From Saprospiraceae bacterium (GTDB lineage: Bacteria > Bacteroidota > Bacteroidia > Chitinophagales > Saprospiraceae), in NCBI GenBank assembly GCA_022844565.1, contig JALHLK010000001.1:187073-251072 (forward strand): a stretch of DNA of 64,000 nucleotides, given 5' to 3'. Positions 47,852 to 54,736 of the stretch are shown here, in pieces (the stretch's first letter is position 1; every line of letters begins with the position of its first letter). Under the pieces are notes generated by a model. That model had not been told where the DNA came from. It worked only from the letters and a program-made list of their open reading frames with translations, and did no database searches. Position numbers and translations under genes: made by a program.

Positions 47852-49075
47852 ATGAGAAATATTATATTATTTGATGATGACAAATGGGAGAAATTACTGC
47901 CACTCACGTATACTCGACCTATTGGCGATATTAGAGTCGGTATTGATACCATAGCAGAAAAATGGGCAAGAGCATTGAAAGGTAAGGTAAGTTTTATAAC
48001 GAAAGACTTTCTTTCAAAAAAGTTTCCCATCAATATTGCAAAGGGCGAAAACCTCCTTTTGGCAAGTCATTTACTGCCTACTCCACAGTTGGTCATGATG
48101 CTCGAAGAGATGACCCTCAATCAGGCACTTCTGTACAACGATAGCTTGATTGCAGCAAAAATTGACGATGGTGAAATTGCAAAAATTAAAAATAACGAAG
48201 ACCTTTATTCTGTAAAAGGCATAGATTTAAGTAAGAGTAATGGTGTCGTAAATGGAATAAATACCCTAACAGACATTTTTACCAAAAATGCAGAATTTTT
48301 AATTTCTGATTTTGAGGAGTTAACTAAAGATAGAGAGTCACAGAAATTATCCGTTTCAAATACACTTATTGGCAATAAAGATCAACTTTTTATTGAAGAG
48401 GGAGCAGTAATTGAGGCATGTATTCTTAACACAAAAACGGGACCGATCTACATTGGAAAAAATGTAGTCGTAATGGAAGGATCGATGATTCGAGGCCCCT
48501 TTAGCGCATTGGATAACTCTGTTGTGAAAATGGGAGCTAAGGTGTATGGTGCAACGTCTCTTGGACCCTATACGGTGATAGGAGGAGAAGTAAATAATAC
48601 CGTCTTTCAAGGTTACTCCAATAAGGCTCATGAAGGATATCTTGGTAATGCTGTGATAGGTGAGTGGTGTAATATAGGCGCTGACACCAATGCATCAAAT
48701 CTAAAAAATAATTATGAAGAAGTCAAAATATGGTCATATCTTACAGATAGATTTGAAAAGACTGGTTTAAATAAATGCGGATTAATTATGGGTGACCATA
48801 GTAAAACCGGTATAAATACAATGCTCAACACAGCAACACTTATGGGAGTAAGTTGCAACATCTATGGTGACGGCTTCCCTCGAACTTTTTTGCCATCTTT
48901 TTCTTGGGGTGGAGCTTCCGGCTATATGACGTATAAATTAGAAAAAGCCTTTGAGGCCGCAAATGCTATGATGAAGTCTAGAAATGTTCAACTTTCAGAG
49001 ATAGATAAAGAAATCTTGGAAGCAGTTTTTAAATACTCTTCTAAATATCGATCATGGGAAAAAGTAAAGCAGTAA
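47852..49075 (+). CDS. alternative GlmU: nucleotidyltransferase with hexapeptide repeats
   Basis: A 407-residue protein of the Bacteroidota group that replaces GlmU. The N-terminal half (MRNIILFDDDKWEKLLPLTY, TRPIGDIRVGI) is a divergent sugar-nucleotidyltransferase domain. The C-terminal half is a left-handed beta-helix with hexapeptides (GPIYIGKNVVVMEGSMIRGP, GPYTVIGGEVNNTVFQGYSN, and MGDHSKTGINTMLNTATLMG). It probably makes UDP-N-acetylglucosamine from glucosamine-1-phosphate. It starts 3 nt after mtgA. The two are in one operon that supplies and polymerises cell-wall precursors. Confidence 0.85.
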   Translation: MRNIILFDDDKWEKLLPLTYTRPIGDIRVGIDTIAEKWARALKGKVSFITKDFLSKKFPINIAKGENLLLASHLLPTPQLVMMLEEMTLNQALLYNDSLIAAKIDDGEIAKIKNNEDLYSVKGIDLSKSNGVVNGINTLTDIFTKNAEFLISDFEELTKDRESQKLSVSNTLIGNKDQLFIEEGAVIEACILNTKTGPIYIGKNVVVMEGSMIRGPFSALDNSVVKMGAKVYGATSLGPYTVIGGEVNNTVFQGYSNKAHEGYLGNAVIGEWCNIGADTNASNLKNNYEEVKIWSYLTDRFEKTGLNKCGLIMGDHSKTGINTMLNTATLMGVSCNIYGDGFPRTFLPSFSWGGASGYMTYKLEKAFEAANAMMKSRNVQLSEIDKEILEAVFKYSSKYRSWEKVKQ

Positions 49076-49079
49076 GTCT

Positions 49080-49751
49080 TTGAGGCCTAAACTAAGCAAA
49101 CACCTTCTGAGTTTTTTTTCAGATCAATTGATAGAATCAACAAGTTCTGATTATAATGAGGAATTGTATTTATTGTATACAAAGGGCCGATATCAGTTAG
49201 TGACTGATAAAGTCATCTACTCTTACGAAGACCGCTATGACAATTTTGTTGTGGCCTTTGTCCATATTGATTTAGCAGCAATCGAGAATGTCTTAATTTT
49301 GGGATATGGGCTTGGATCTATCCCACATATTGTAGAAAAAGTGTATAATAAAACTTTTAATTATACTGCAGTAGAAATTGATCCCGAGATCATCAGACTG
49401 GCATTAAAGTACACGATACCTGAACTTAAGTCAACGATAGATTTAATTGAATCTGATGCTTTCACCTATATGAAATACGAAGACGCCTTATACGACCTGA
49501 TTTGTTTTGATGTTTTTTTAAATGATATAATACCTTCCAAATTCTTAAGCCAAAGTTTTCTAGAAAAGTTAAAATTGAGATTGACAGAAGCAGGTGTACT
49601 CGTAATCAATATGCTTTATCATACAGATCAGGATAGAATAAGTACAAATGCATATGTAAATACTGTATTCACGAAGGTTTTTACTGTGCATAAAACGGTT
49701 TTTGTTAGAAATAACTTAATGATTTTTGGTTGGAAGAGTTCAATTGCCTGA
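49080..49751 (+). CDS. spermidine-synthase-like methyltransferase fold protein
   Basis: A 223-residue protein of the spermidine synthase/SpeE-like Rossmann family. ENVLILGYGLGSIPHIVEK is the nucleotide-binding GxGxG region (about 71-89), AVEIDPEIIRLALKYTIP the acidic loop, and DLIESDAFTYMKYEDALYDL the substrate-side loop. No decarboxylated-SAM gate is clear, so it may be a simple SAM methyltransferase. Translation must start at TTG 49080, since in-frame TAA at 49065-49067 closes the frame upstream and no ATG occurs before the core. It begins 4 nt after the GlmU-like gene. Its last codons run into the repeat region at 49736. Confidence 0.72.
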   Translation: MRPKLSKHLLSFFSDQLIESTSSDYNEELYLLYTKGRYQLVTDKVIYSYEDRYDNFVVAFVHIDLAAIENVLILGYGLGSIPHIVEKVYNKTFNYTAVEIDPEIIRLALKYTIPELKSTIDLIESDAFTYMKYEDALYDLICFDVFLNDIIPSKFLSQSFLEKLKLRLTEAGVLVINMLYHTDQDRISTNAYVNTVFTKVFTVHKTVFVRNNLMIFGWKSSIA

Positions 49752-49944
49752 AGGCGCAATAAGTTCAATTTGGCAATGAGTTCAATTGGCTGAAGCCGCA
49801 ATGAGTTCAATTGTCTGGGACATGACCGAATCGTGAGCAGCAATTTTGATAAAGATTTATCAAAGTAATGAGGGAACCGAGCAAAACCTTGCGAGGCTAG
49901 TTCTTATCCTCAATGAGTTCAATTGTCTGCGACGCAATGAGTTC
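49736..49944 (+). repeat. GAGTTCAATTG-type intergenic repeats
   Basis: The string GAGTTCAATTGNCTG recurs at about 49736, 49778, 49803 and 49915, with degenerate copies at 49760 and 49939. Several are preceded by GCAAT or CTCAAT. The first copy includes the last codons and stop of the methyltransferase gene. The dispersed 81-bp block (49819-49899) sits between the copies. No coding signal was seen in 49752-50055 apart from this. Confidence 0.7.
49819..49899 (+). repeat. 81-bp dispersed intergenic repeat, copy B
   Basis: Same 81-bp block as 32303-32383 (76 of 81 identical, no gaps). Here it lies between GAGTTCAATTG repeats instead of AATG octamers, so the block itself is the conserved unit and the flanks differ. 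Confidence 0.85.
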
Positions 49945-49977
49945 ACCCCGTTGAATAAATAATCGACGGGGTTTAAT
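49945..49977 (+). terminator. weak terminator-like hairpin
   Basis: 7-bp stem ACCCCGT (49945-49951) / ACGGGGT (49966-49972), 14-nt loop, then TTAAT. The long loop and short T-run make it weak. It would close the mtgA-GlmU-methyltransferase unit. Confidence 0.4.
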
Positions 49978-50026
49978 TTGGCAAATATTTTCTTGCTTGA
50001 GAATCTTCTCTCTTTATAAATAAACT

Positions 50027-50034
50027 TACCTTTG
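50027..50034 (+). promoter_or_regulatory. -7 promoter element of the DUF368 gene
   Basis: TACCTTTG, exact TAnnTTTG match, 21 nt upstream of the ATG at 50056. It overlaps the upstream in-frame TTG at 50032, which therefore is not the start. No -33 TTG at the normal spacing. Confidence 0.45.
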
Positions 50035-50055
50035 CCACACAATTACAAAACAAAT

Positions 50056-51036
50056 ATGAAGGAATACATACAAACAGCAGCTAAAGGTATGGCTATGGGA
50101 ATTGCAGAAGTAATACCAGGTGTTTCTGGTGGTACTATAGCATTTATTACAGGTATTTATCAACAACTTTTATCCGCTATCAATGCTTTTAATTTTTCAC
50201 TCATTAGTACTTTTAAGCAGGATGGGATAAAAGGGGTATGGACAAAAATTGACGGTAATTTTTTAATTAGCCTATTTTTTGGAATGGCAATTGGTCTTAT
50301 TGGAGGAATTTTTGTGGTTACAAAGCTTATGGAGACACATCCTGAGCCATTATGGGGCTTTTTCTTTGGGTTAATCATAGCATCAGTTATCGTTTTAAGA
50401 AAAGAAATCAAAGTATACAGCTTACCAATTTTGGGTGCTTTTATTGGAGGTGTGCTCATCGCTATTTTGATTACCTCGCTTACACCTACAGAAGGCAACA
50501 CTTCTTTACCTTATGTCTTCATAAGTGGGTTTTTTGCGATCTGTGCGCTAATGTTGCCAGGCATAAGTGGTAGTTTTATCCTTTTGATCATGGGGATGTA
50601 TACCATCATCATTCCCACACTAAAAAATGTGTTGGTAGCTTTTCAAATGAGTGATATCACGATTATTGCCGTTTTTGCAGCAGGTTGCTTGGTCGGGGTC
50701 TTAAGTTTTTCTAGAGTTCTGACTTGGTTATTTAATCATTACCAAGAACTTACAATGGCAACAATGATAGGATTTTTAGTAGGATCAGTTTACAAGATAT
50801 GGCCATGGAGAAATGTAACTTCCATTGCAGATAAAGAAAGTGGGGTAATCACTAACAACATCGATATAGCCCTTTTAACTTCTATGGATAAAGAAACCTA
50901 TAAAATTATGAGTGAAAAAATGGTATTGCCAATCGACTACTTAATGGGGTCGCCTAAAACTATCTTAACAATAGTGAGCATGATCATTGGATTTATCGTT
51001 ATTTTGCTTATTGATAAATTTAATCAATCAAATTAA
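50056..51036 (+). CDS. DUF368 integral membrane protein (candidate lipid flippase)
   Basis: A 326-residue membrane protein with about eight to nine helices and the DUF368 signatures KGMAMGIAEVIPGVSGGTIA (about 10-29) and LPGISGSFILLIMGMY. DUF368 proteins are known from recent work in other bacteria to translocate undecaprenyl phosphate. Whether this member does so is inferred. I chose ATG 50056 (MKEYIQTAAKG) over the upstream TTG, which lies in the -7 element. The stop TAA overlaps the ATG of the next gene by one base. Confidence 0.9.
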   Translation: MKEYIQTAAKGMAMGIAEVIPGVSGGTIAFITGIYQQLLSAINAFNFSLISTFKQDGIKGVWTKIDGNFLISLFFGMAIGLIGGIFVVTKLMETHPEPLWGFFFGLIIASVIVLRKEIKVYSLPILGAFIGGVLIAILITSLTPTEGNTSLPYVFISGFFAICALMLPGISGSFILLIMGMYTIIIPTLKNVLVAFQMSDITIIAVFAAGCLVGVLSFSRVLTWLFNHYQELTMATMIGFLVGSVYKIWPWRNVTSIADKESGVITNNIDIALLTSMDKETYKIMSEKMVLPIDYLMGSPKTILTIVSMIIGFIVILLIDKFNQSN

Positions 51037-51821
51037 TGACGATGGAAGACAAAGCAGTTGTAATTCAAGAGCTTGAAAACAAGGTAACGATTACGATCAA
51101 TCGACCGACTGCCCTCAATGCGATAAATCATGAGGTCATGTCGACGCTTCATGAATTCTTCACCAAAAATTATAATAATCCAAATATACACGGGGTAATT
51201 ATCACTGGGCAAGGTCAAAAAGCATTTGTGGCAGGTGCTGATATCAAACAGTTTATTGGTGCAACGGCTGAAAAAGGCAGCGAGGTAGCAAAATTTGGCC
51301 ATGATACTTTTAACGCCATCGAACAGTTTCACGCACCCGTGATAGCTGCGGTAAATGGTTTTGCTCTGGGAGGAGGTTGCGAGTTAGCTATGGCATGTCA
51401 TATCAGAATTGCTGCCCACAATGCAAAATTTGGTCAGCCTGAGGTAAATCTAGGGTTGATTCCTGGGTACGGAGGATCATTAAGATTGGCACAATTAGTA
51501 GGGAAGGGTAGAGCAATTGAAATGTTGTTGACTGGTGAACCTATTTCAGCTGATTTGGCTTATCACTATGGATTAGTTACACATGTGGTTCATGAAGATG
51601 ATCTTTACGCTAAGGCACACGAGATACTAGATAAAATAGTAGTGAAAGGACCAAAAGCAATTACGGAGTTGATCAAATTGGTAAACATGGACAATGTCAA
51701 TAACCCGACTTTAACCCAAGAATACAATATATTTGGCAAATTAATGGATAGCGATGAATGTCGTGAAGGAGTTGATGCATTTATCAATAAAAGAAAACCA
51801 GATTTTAGAGGAAAAAACTAA
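51036..51821 (+). CDS. enoyl-CoA hydratase/isomerase family protein
   Basis: A 261-residue crotonase-fold enzyme. NRPTALNAI (about 20), AFVAGADIKQFI for the first oxyanion-hole Gly/Ala, GFALGGGCELAMACHIRIAA for the second, and GQPEVNLGLIPGYGG with the catalytic Glu are present, so it is likely an active short-chain enoyl-CoA hydratase. The start could be the ATG at 51036 (overlapping the upstream stop) or 51042. It is coupled with the DUF368 gene by a TAATG overlap. Confidence 0.92.
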   Translation: MTMEDKAVVIQELENKVTITINRPTALNAINHEVMSTLHEFFTKNYNNPNIHGVIITGQGQKAFVAGADIKQFIGATAEKGSEVAKFGHDTFNAIEQFHAPVIAAVNGFALGGGCELAMACHIRIAAHNAKFGQPEVNLGLIPGYGGSLRLAQLVGKGRAIEMLLTGEPISADLAYHYGLVTHVVHEDDLYAKAHEILDKIVVKGPKAITELIKLVNMDNVNNPTLTQEYNIFGKLMDSDECREGVDAFINKRKPDFRGKN

Positions 51822-51861
51822 AAATTACTTCCAAAAGTAGTTTTTAAGTGGGTATGATTTT

Positions 51862-52026
51862 TTATAAAAACATGATAATTACTGCTAAAATTATAGTAGC
51901 TATAATTACAAAATATTTTTCTGAGGTATGATTATTTTTCATAATATTAATACCAAATTTCATATCTAAATAGTTTTCCTCCAATTGATCGTGAATGTAT
52001 CTTGCTTGATGCTCTATATTGTTCAT
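51862..52026 (-). CDS. 54-residue membrane protein
   Basis: From ATG 52026 to TAA 51862 the minus strand encodes a small protein. The N-terminal half is charged (MNNIEHQARYIHDQLEENYL), and the C-terminal helix (YFVIIATIILAVIIMFL) would span the membrane. The layout is a cytoplasmic head with a C-terminal anchor. A promoter with both elements is 26 nt upstream of the ATG (52052-52082), giving independent support that it is real. I do not recognise a family. It lies in the 354-nt gap between enoyl-CoA hydratase and the Nudix fusion, on the opposite strand. Confidence 0.7.
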   Translation of the reverse strand: MNNIEHQARYIHDQLEENYLDMKFGINIMKNNHTSEKYFVIIATIILAVIIMFL

Positions 52027-52051
52027 AATAGTTTGTTTTTTTAATTTAACA

Positions 52052-52082
52052 CAAAGATATTTTAGGACAAAACTTTAAACAA
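52052..52082 (-). promoter_or_regulatory. promoter of the 54-residue membrane protein gene
   Basis: Minus strand TATCTTTG at 52059-52052 (exact TAnnTTTG), TTG at 52082-52080, 20-nt spacer. It lies 25 nt upstream of the ATG. Both elements and the spacing agree with the Bacteroidota consensus. Confidence 0.65.
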
Positions 52083-52175
52083 TAGTGATTCAACCATTTT
52101 CATACCGTGTTTTCACCCTTTTGAAGAAATTGCGTTCTCTTTACTTCGTTCAAAATTTCGAAAATAAATGCTAAG

Positions 52176-52949
52176 ATGATAAAGGTAGTTTGTGCAGTCA
52201 TAATTAATGATGGTCAGGTTTTGGTAGCTCAAAGAGGTGTCACGATGAGTCATTCTGGCAAATGGGAATTTCCAGGTGGAAAAGTAGAAAATGATGAATC
52301 AGAAATCACTTCCCTAATCAGAGAAATAAGAGAAGAGCTTCAAATCACTATTCAACCTTTAGAGCGATTGACGCCCATTTTTTACGCATACAATGATAAA
52401 ACCATTGAACTTATTCCTTATAGTGCAATACTTTTAGCTGGTGTTATGGAACTAAAAGAACATGCTGATGTTAAATATCTAAATCCCAATAACTTATTAA
52501 AAATAGATTGGATAGAGGCTGATTTAGCCATTGTACATCAAGTAATTAATGATTTTGACAAACTAAAAACTACTATGAATCAATTAAAAAATAGAACCTT
52601 AGTCATTGGAGCAAGCCCAAAAGAAGATCGATATTCTAACATGGCGGTCAAACTTTTAAAAGCATATCATCATCCTGTCATCGCATTAGGCTTGAAAGAA
52701 GACATGATAAATGATACACCTATTATTACTGATAAAACGACCATCCAAGAAGGAATTGATACCATCACAATGTACGTGTCAGACAAAAATCAAGAACCAT
52801 ACTATGATTACATACTAGCTACCAAACCTAGACGTGTCATTTTTAATCCAGGGACAGAAAATGAATCATTTTACTCAACTTTAGATGAACATGGGATAGA
52901 ACATTTTGAAGCGTGCACCCTTGTTATGCTCAGAACCGGTCAATTTTAA
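52176..52949 (+). CDS. MutT-type Nudix hydrolase fused to a CoA-binding domain
   Basis: A 257-residue fusion. Residues 1-130 are a Nudix domain with box GKVENDESEITSLI..REIREEL, all catalytic Glu/Arg positions kept, and the MutT-like start VVCAVIINDGQVLVAQRG, suggesting cleaning of oxidised nucleotides such as 8-oxo-dGTP. Residues about 137-257 are a CoA-binding-2 Rossmann domain (LVIGASPKEDRYSNMAVKLL, and RRVIFNPGTENESF). The domains normally occur as separate proteins. The gene is 12 nt upstream of mnmE on the same strand. Confidence 0.85.
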   Translation: MIKVVCAVIINDGQVLVAQRGVTMSHSGKWEFPGGKVENDESEITSLIREIREELQITIQPLERLTPIFYAYNDKTIELIPYSAILLAGVMELKEHADVKYLNPNNLLKIDWIEADLAIVHQVINDFDKLKTTMNQLKNRTLVIGASPKEDRYSNMAVKLLKAYHHPVIALGLKEDMINDTPIITDKTTIQEGIDTITMYVSDKNQEPYYDYILATKPRRVIFNPGTENESFYSTLDEHGIEHFEACTLVMLRTGQF

Positions 52950-52961
52950 TCAAATTATACT

Positions 52962-54359
52962 ATGCAAATCAATTTAGAAGATACAATCTTAGCCTTAAGT
53001 ACTCCGTCGGGAGAAGGAGCAATTGGTGTCATTCGCCTTTCTGGTAAAGAAGCAATGAGTATTGCAAACAAAGTATTCAAAGGTAAAGACCTACTTCAAG
53101 TGGAAGCTAATACGCTTCATTTTGGAAGTATAATCGATCCCTCTAGTAAAAATGTGATCGATGAAGTGGTAGTAGGTATCTTCAAAGCGCCTCGATCTTA
53201 CACAGGGGAAAATGTGGTAGAGATATCTTGCCACGGTTCATCTTACATCCTAAAAAAAGTCATTGAATTGCTCTCACATGCAGGTGCGCGCATGGCCACA
53301 CGTGGAGAGTTTACCCTCAGAGCCTTCCTCAATGGCAAAATGGACCTGTCTCAAGCCGAAGCAGTTGCCGATTTGATCGCATCAGAAAATAAAGGTAGCC
53401 ACGACCTCGCCATGAAACAGATGCGCGGAGGATTTACCAATCAAATTAGCCTTTTACGTCAAGAATTAATAGATTTTGCAGCATTAATTGAACTAGAATT
53501 GGACTTTAGTGAAGAAGATGTGGTCTTTGCCGATCGGACTAAATTAGCCAATTTGGTTAATAATATTCAAGCAGTCATTAAAAAGTTGCTCGACTCCTTT
53601 ATGCTTGGCAATGCCATCAAAAAAGGAGTACCCATCGCCATCATTGGCAAACCCAATGTAGGAAAATCTACCTTACTCAATGCGCTACTCAACGAAGAAA
53701 GAGCCATCGTAAGTGACATACCCGGTACCACTCGAGATGTGATCGAAGATGCATTGGTGATCGATGGCATTCAATTTAGGATCATCGATACCGCTGGTAT
53801 TCGCAAGACCACAGACACCATAGAAAGCATTGGTATCTCAAAAACAATGGAACAAATCGAGAAAGCACAAATCGTACTATATGTCCATGATATAAGAGAC
53901 AATCACCACGACATAGCCGATCAAATCAACCAACTTTCCCTCGAACAAAACCAACACCTCATCGTCATGCTCAATAAAGCCGACCTTATCGAAAACATGT
54001 GTTCTGCCTTCGATATCGAAGAAGCCGTAAGCACATTATCCGGTCGTATCCCCGTCATTGCCTTCTCCGCTAAAAATAAAACAAGCCTAGATCGCTTGAC
54101 TAATTTACTCGTCGAAAAAGTAAAAAGCGGTGTGAGCACCAACGAAGCCATCGTCACCAATGCCCGCCATTTCGAAGCCCTTGACCAAGCCTATCAAAGT
54201 CTAGACGACGTACTTGTCGGTTTAAATTCAGGTGTAACGGGTGACTTCATCGCAATGGATATTAGGAGGTCATTGCACCATTTGGGGAGTATAACGGGGG
54301 AGATACATACGGAGGAGTTGTTGGGGAGTATATTTGGGAGGTTTTGTATTGGGAAGTAA
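52962..54359 (+). CDS. mnmE: tRNA uridine-5-carboxymethylaminomethyl(34) synthesis GTPase
   Basis: With MnmG makes the cmnm5 modification of wobble uridine. A 465-residue protein in the usual size range. N-terminal folate-binding domain, G domain with P-loop GKPNVGKSTLLN (about 228-239), switch IPGTTRD, DTAGIR and NKAD, and the C-terminal CIGK with the essential Cys. All key motifs are intact. Base use drifts strongly: from about 53280 to 54230 it is C-rich at third positions, and the last about 115 bases are full of GGG, GGA and AGG codons, unlike neighbours. A dinD remnant follows in the same frame directly after the stop. Confidence 0.95.
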   Translation: MQINLEDTILALSTPSGEGAIGVIRLSGKEAMSIANKVFKGKDLLQVEANTLHFGSIIDPSSKNVIDEVVVGIFKAPRSYTGENVVEISCHGSSYILKKVIELLSHAGARMATRGEFTLRAFLNGKMDLSQAEAVADLIASENKGSHDLAMKQMRGGFTNQISLLRQELIDFAALIELELDFSEEDVVFADRTKLANLVNNIQAVIKKLLDSFMLGNAIKKGVPIAIIGKPNVGKSTLLNALLNEERAIVSDIPGTTRDVIEDALVIDGIQFRIIDTAGIRKTTDTIESIGISKTMEQIEKAQIVLYVHDIRDNHHDIADQINQLSLEQNQHLIVMLNKADLIENMCSAFDIEEAVSTLSGRIPVIAFSAKNKTSLDRLTNLLVEKVKSGVSTNEAIVTNARHFEALDQAYQSLDDVLVGLNSGVTGDFIAMDIRRSLHHLGSITGEIHTEELLGSIFGRFCIGK

Positions 54360-54656
54360 GTAGTTGAATTCGAAAACGTCATTGCAAAAGCCAAATTAGT
54401 ATTCGAAAATTCTGGTCATAATATTTCTGACCATTTCGTTGACATCACCAAAATGGTACAACTAGGCTATATAGCAGAAAGACAAATAGAGGCCATATTA
54501 CTCACCCGTTATGCATGTTACCTAATATCACAAAGCAGAGATCCGAAGAGTGAGCAAATTACCTTTGCAAAAAACTATTTTGCCATCCAAACCCGCAAAC
54601 AGGAGTTATTGGAGGAGTAAATCCAACTTATGGAGCGACTGCAAGCTCGAAAATCG
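54360..54656 (+). pseudogene. dinD: dinD (DNA-damage-inducible protein D) remnant
   Basis: Directly after the mnmE stop, in the same frame, the sequence encodes a DinD/BRO-antirepressor-like stretch: VVEFENVIAKAKLVFENSG, HNISDHFVDITKMVQLG, ERQIEAILLTRYACYLISQS and ITFAKNYFAIQTRKQELLEE. A TAA at 54618-54620 interrupts it. After the TAA, IQLMERLQARKS continues in the same frame as intact DinD proteins would, so the stop is a mutation inside former coding sequence. The N-terminal about 40 residues and the C-terminal half of DinD are absent. There is no start codon, so this is a fragment. Nothing else was seen up to 54736. Confidence 0.8.
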
Positions 54657-54736
54657 ATCGATCTAAAAACATTTAATTATATGGAGTCCATATTATCTAA
54701 ATTTTCATTATCTATGCATTATAAAATTCAATTAGT

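Noticed and set aside
54194-54394. Minus-strand open frame at the mnmE end
   Set aside because: It is opposite the conserved C-terminal MnmE sequence; composition only.
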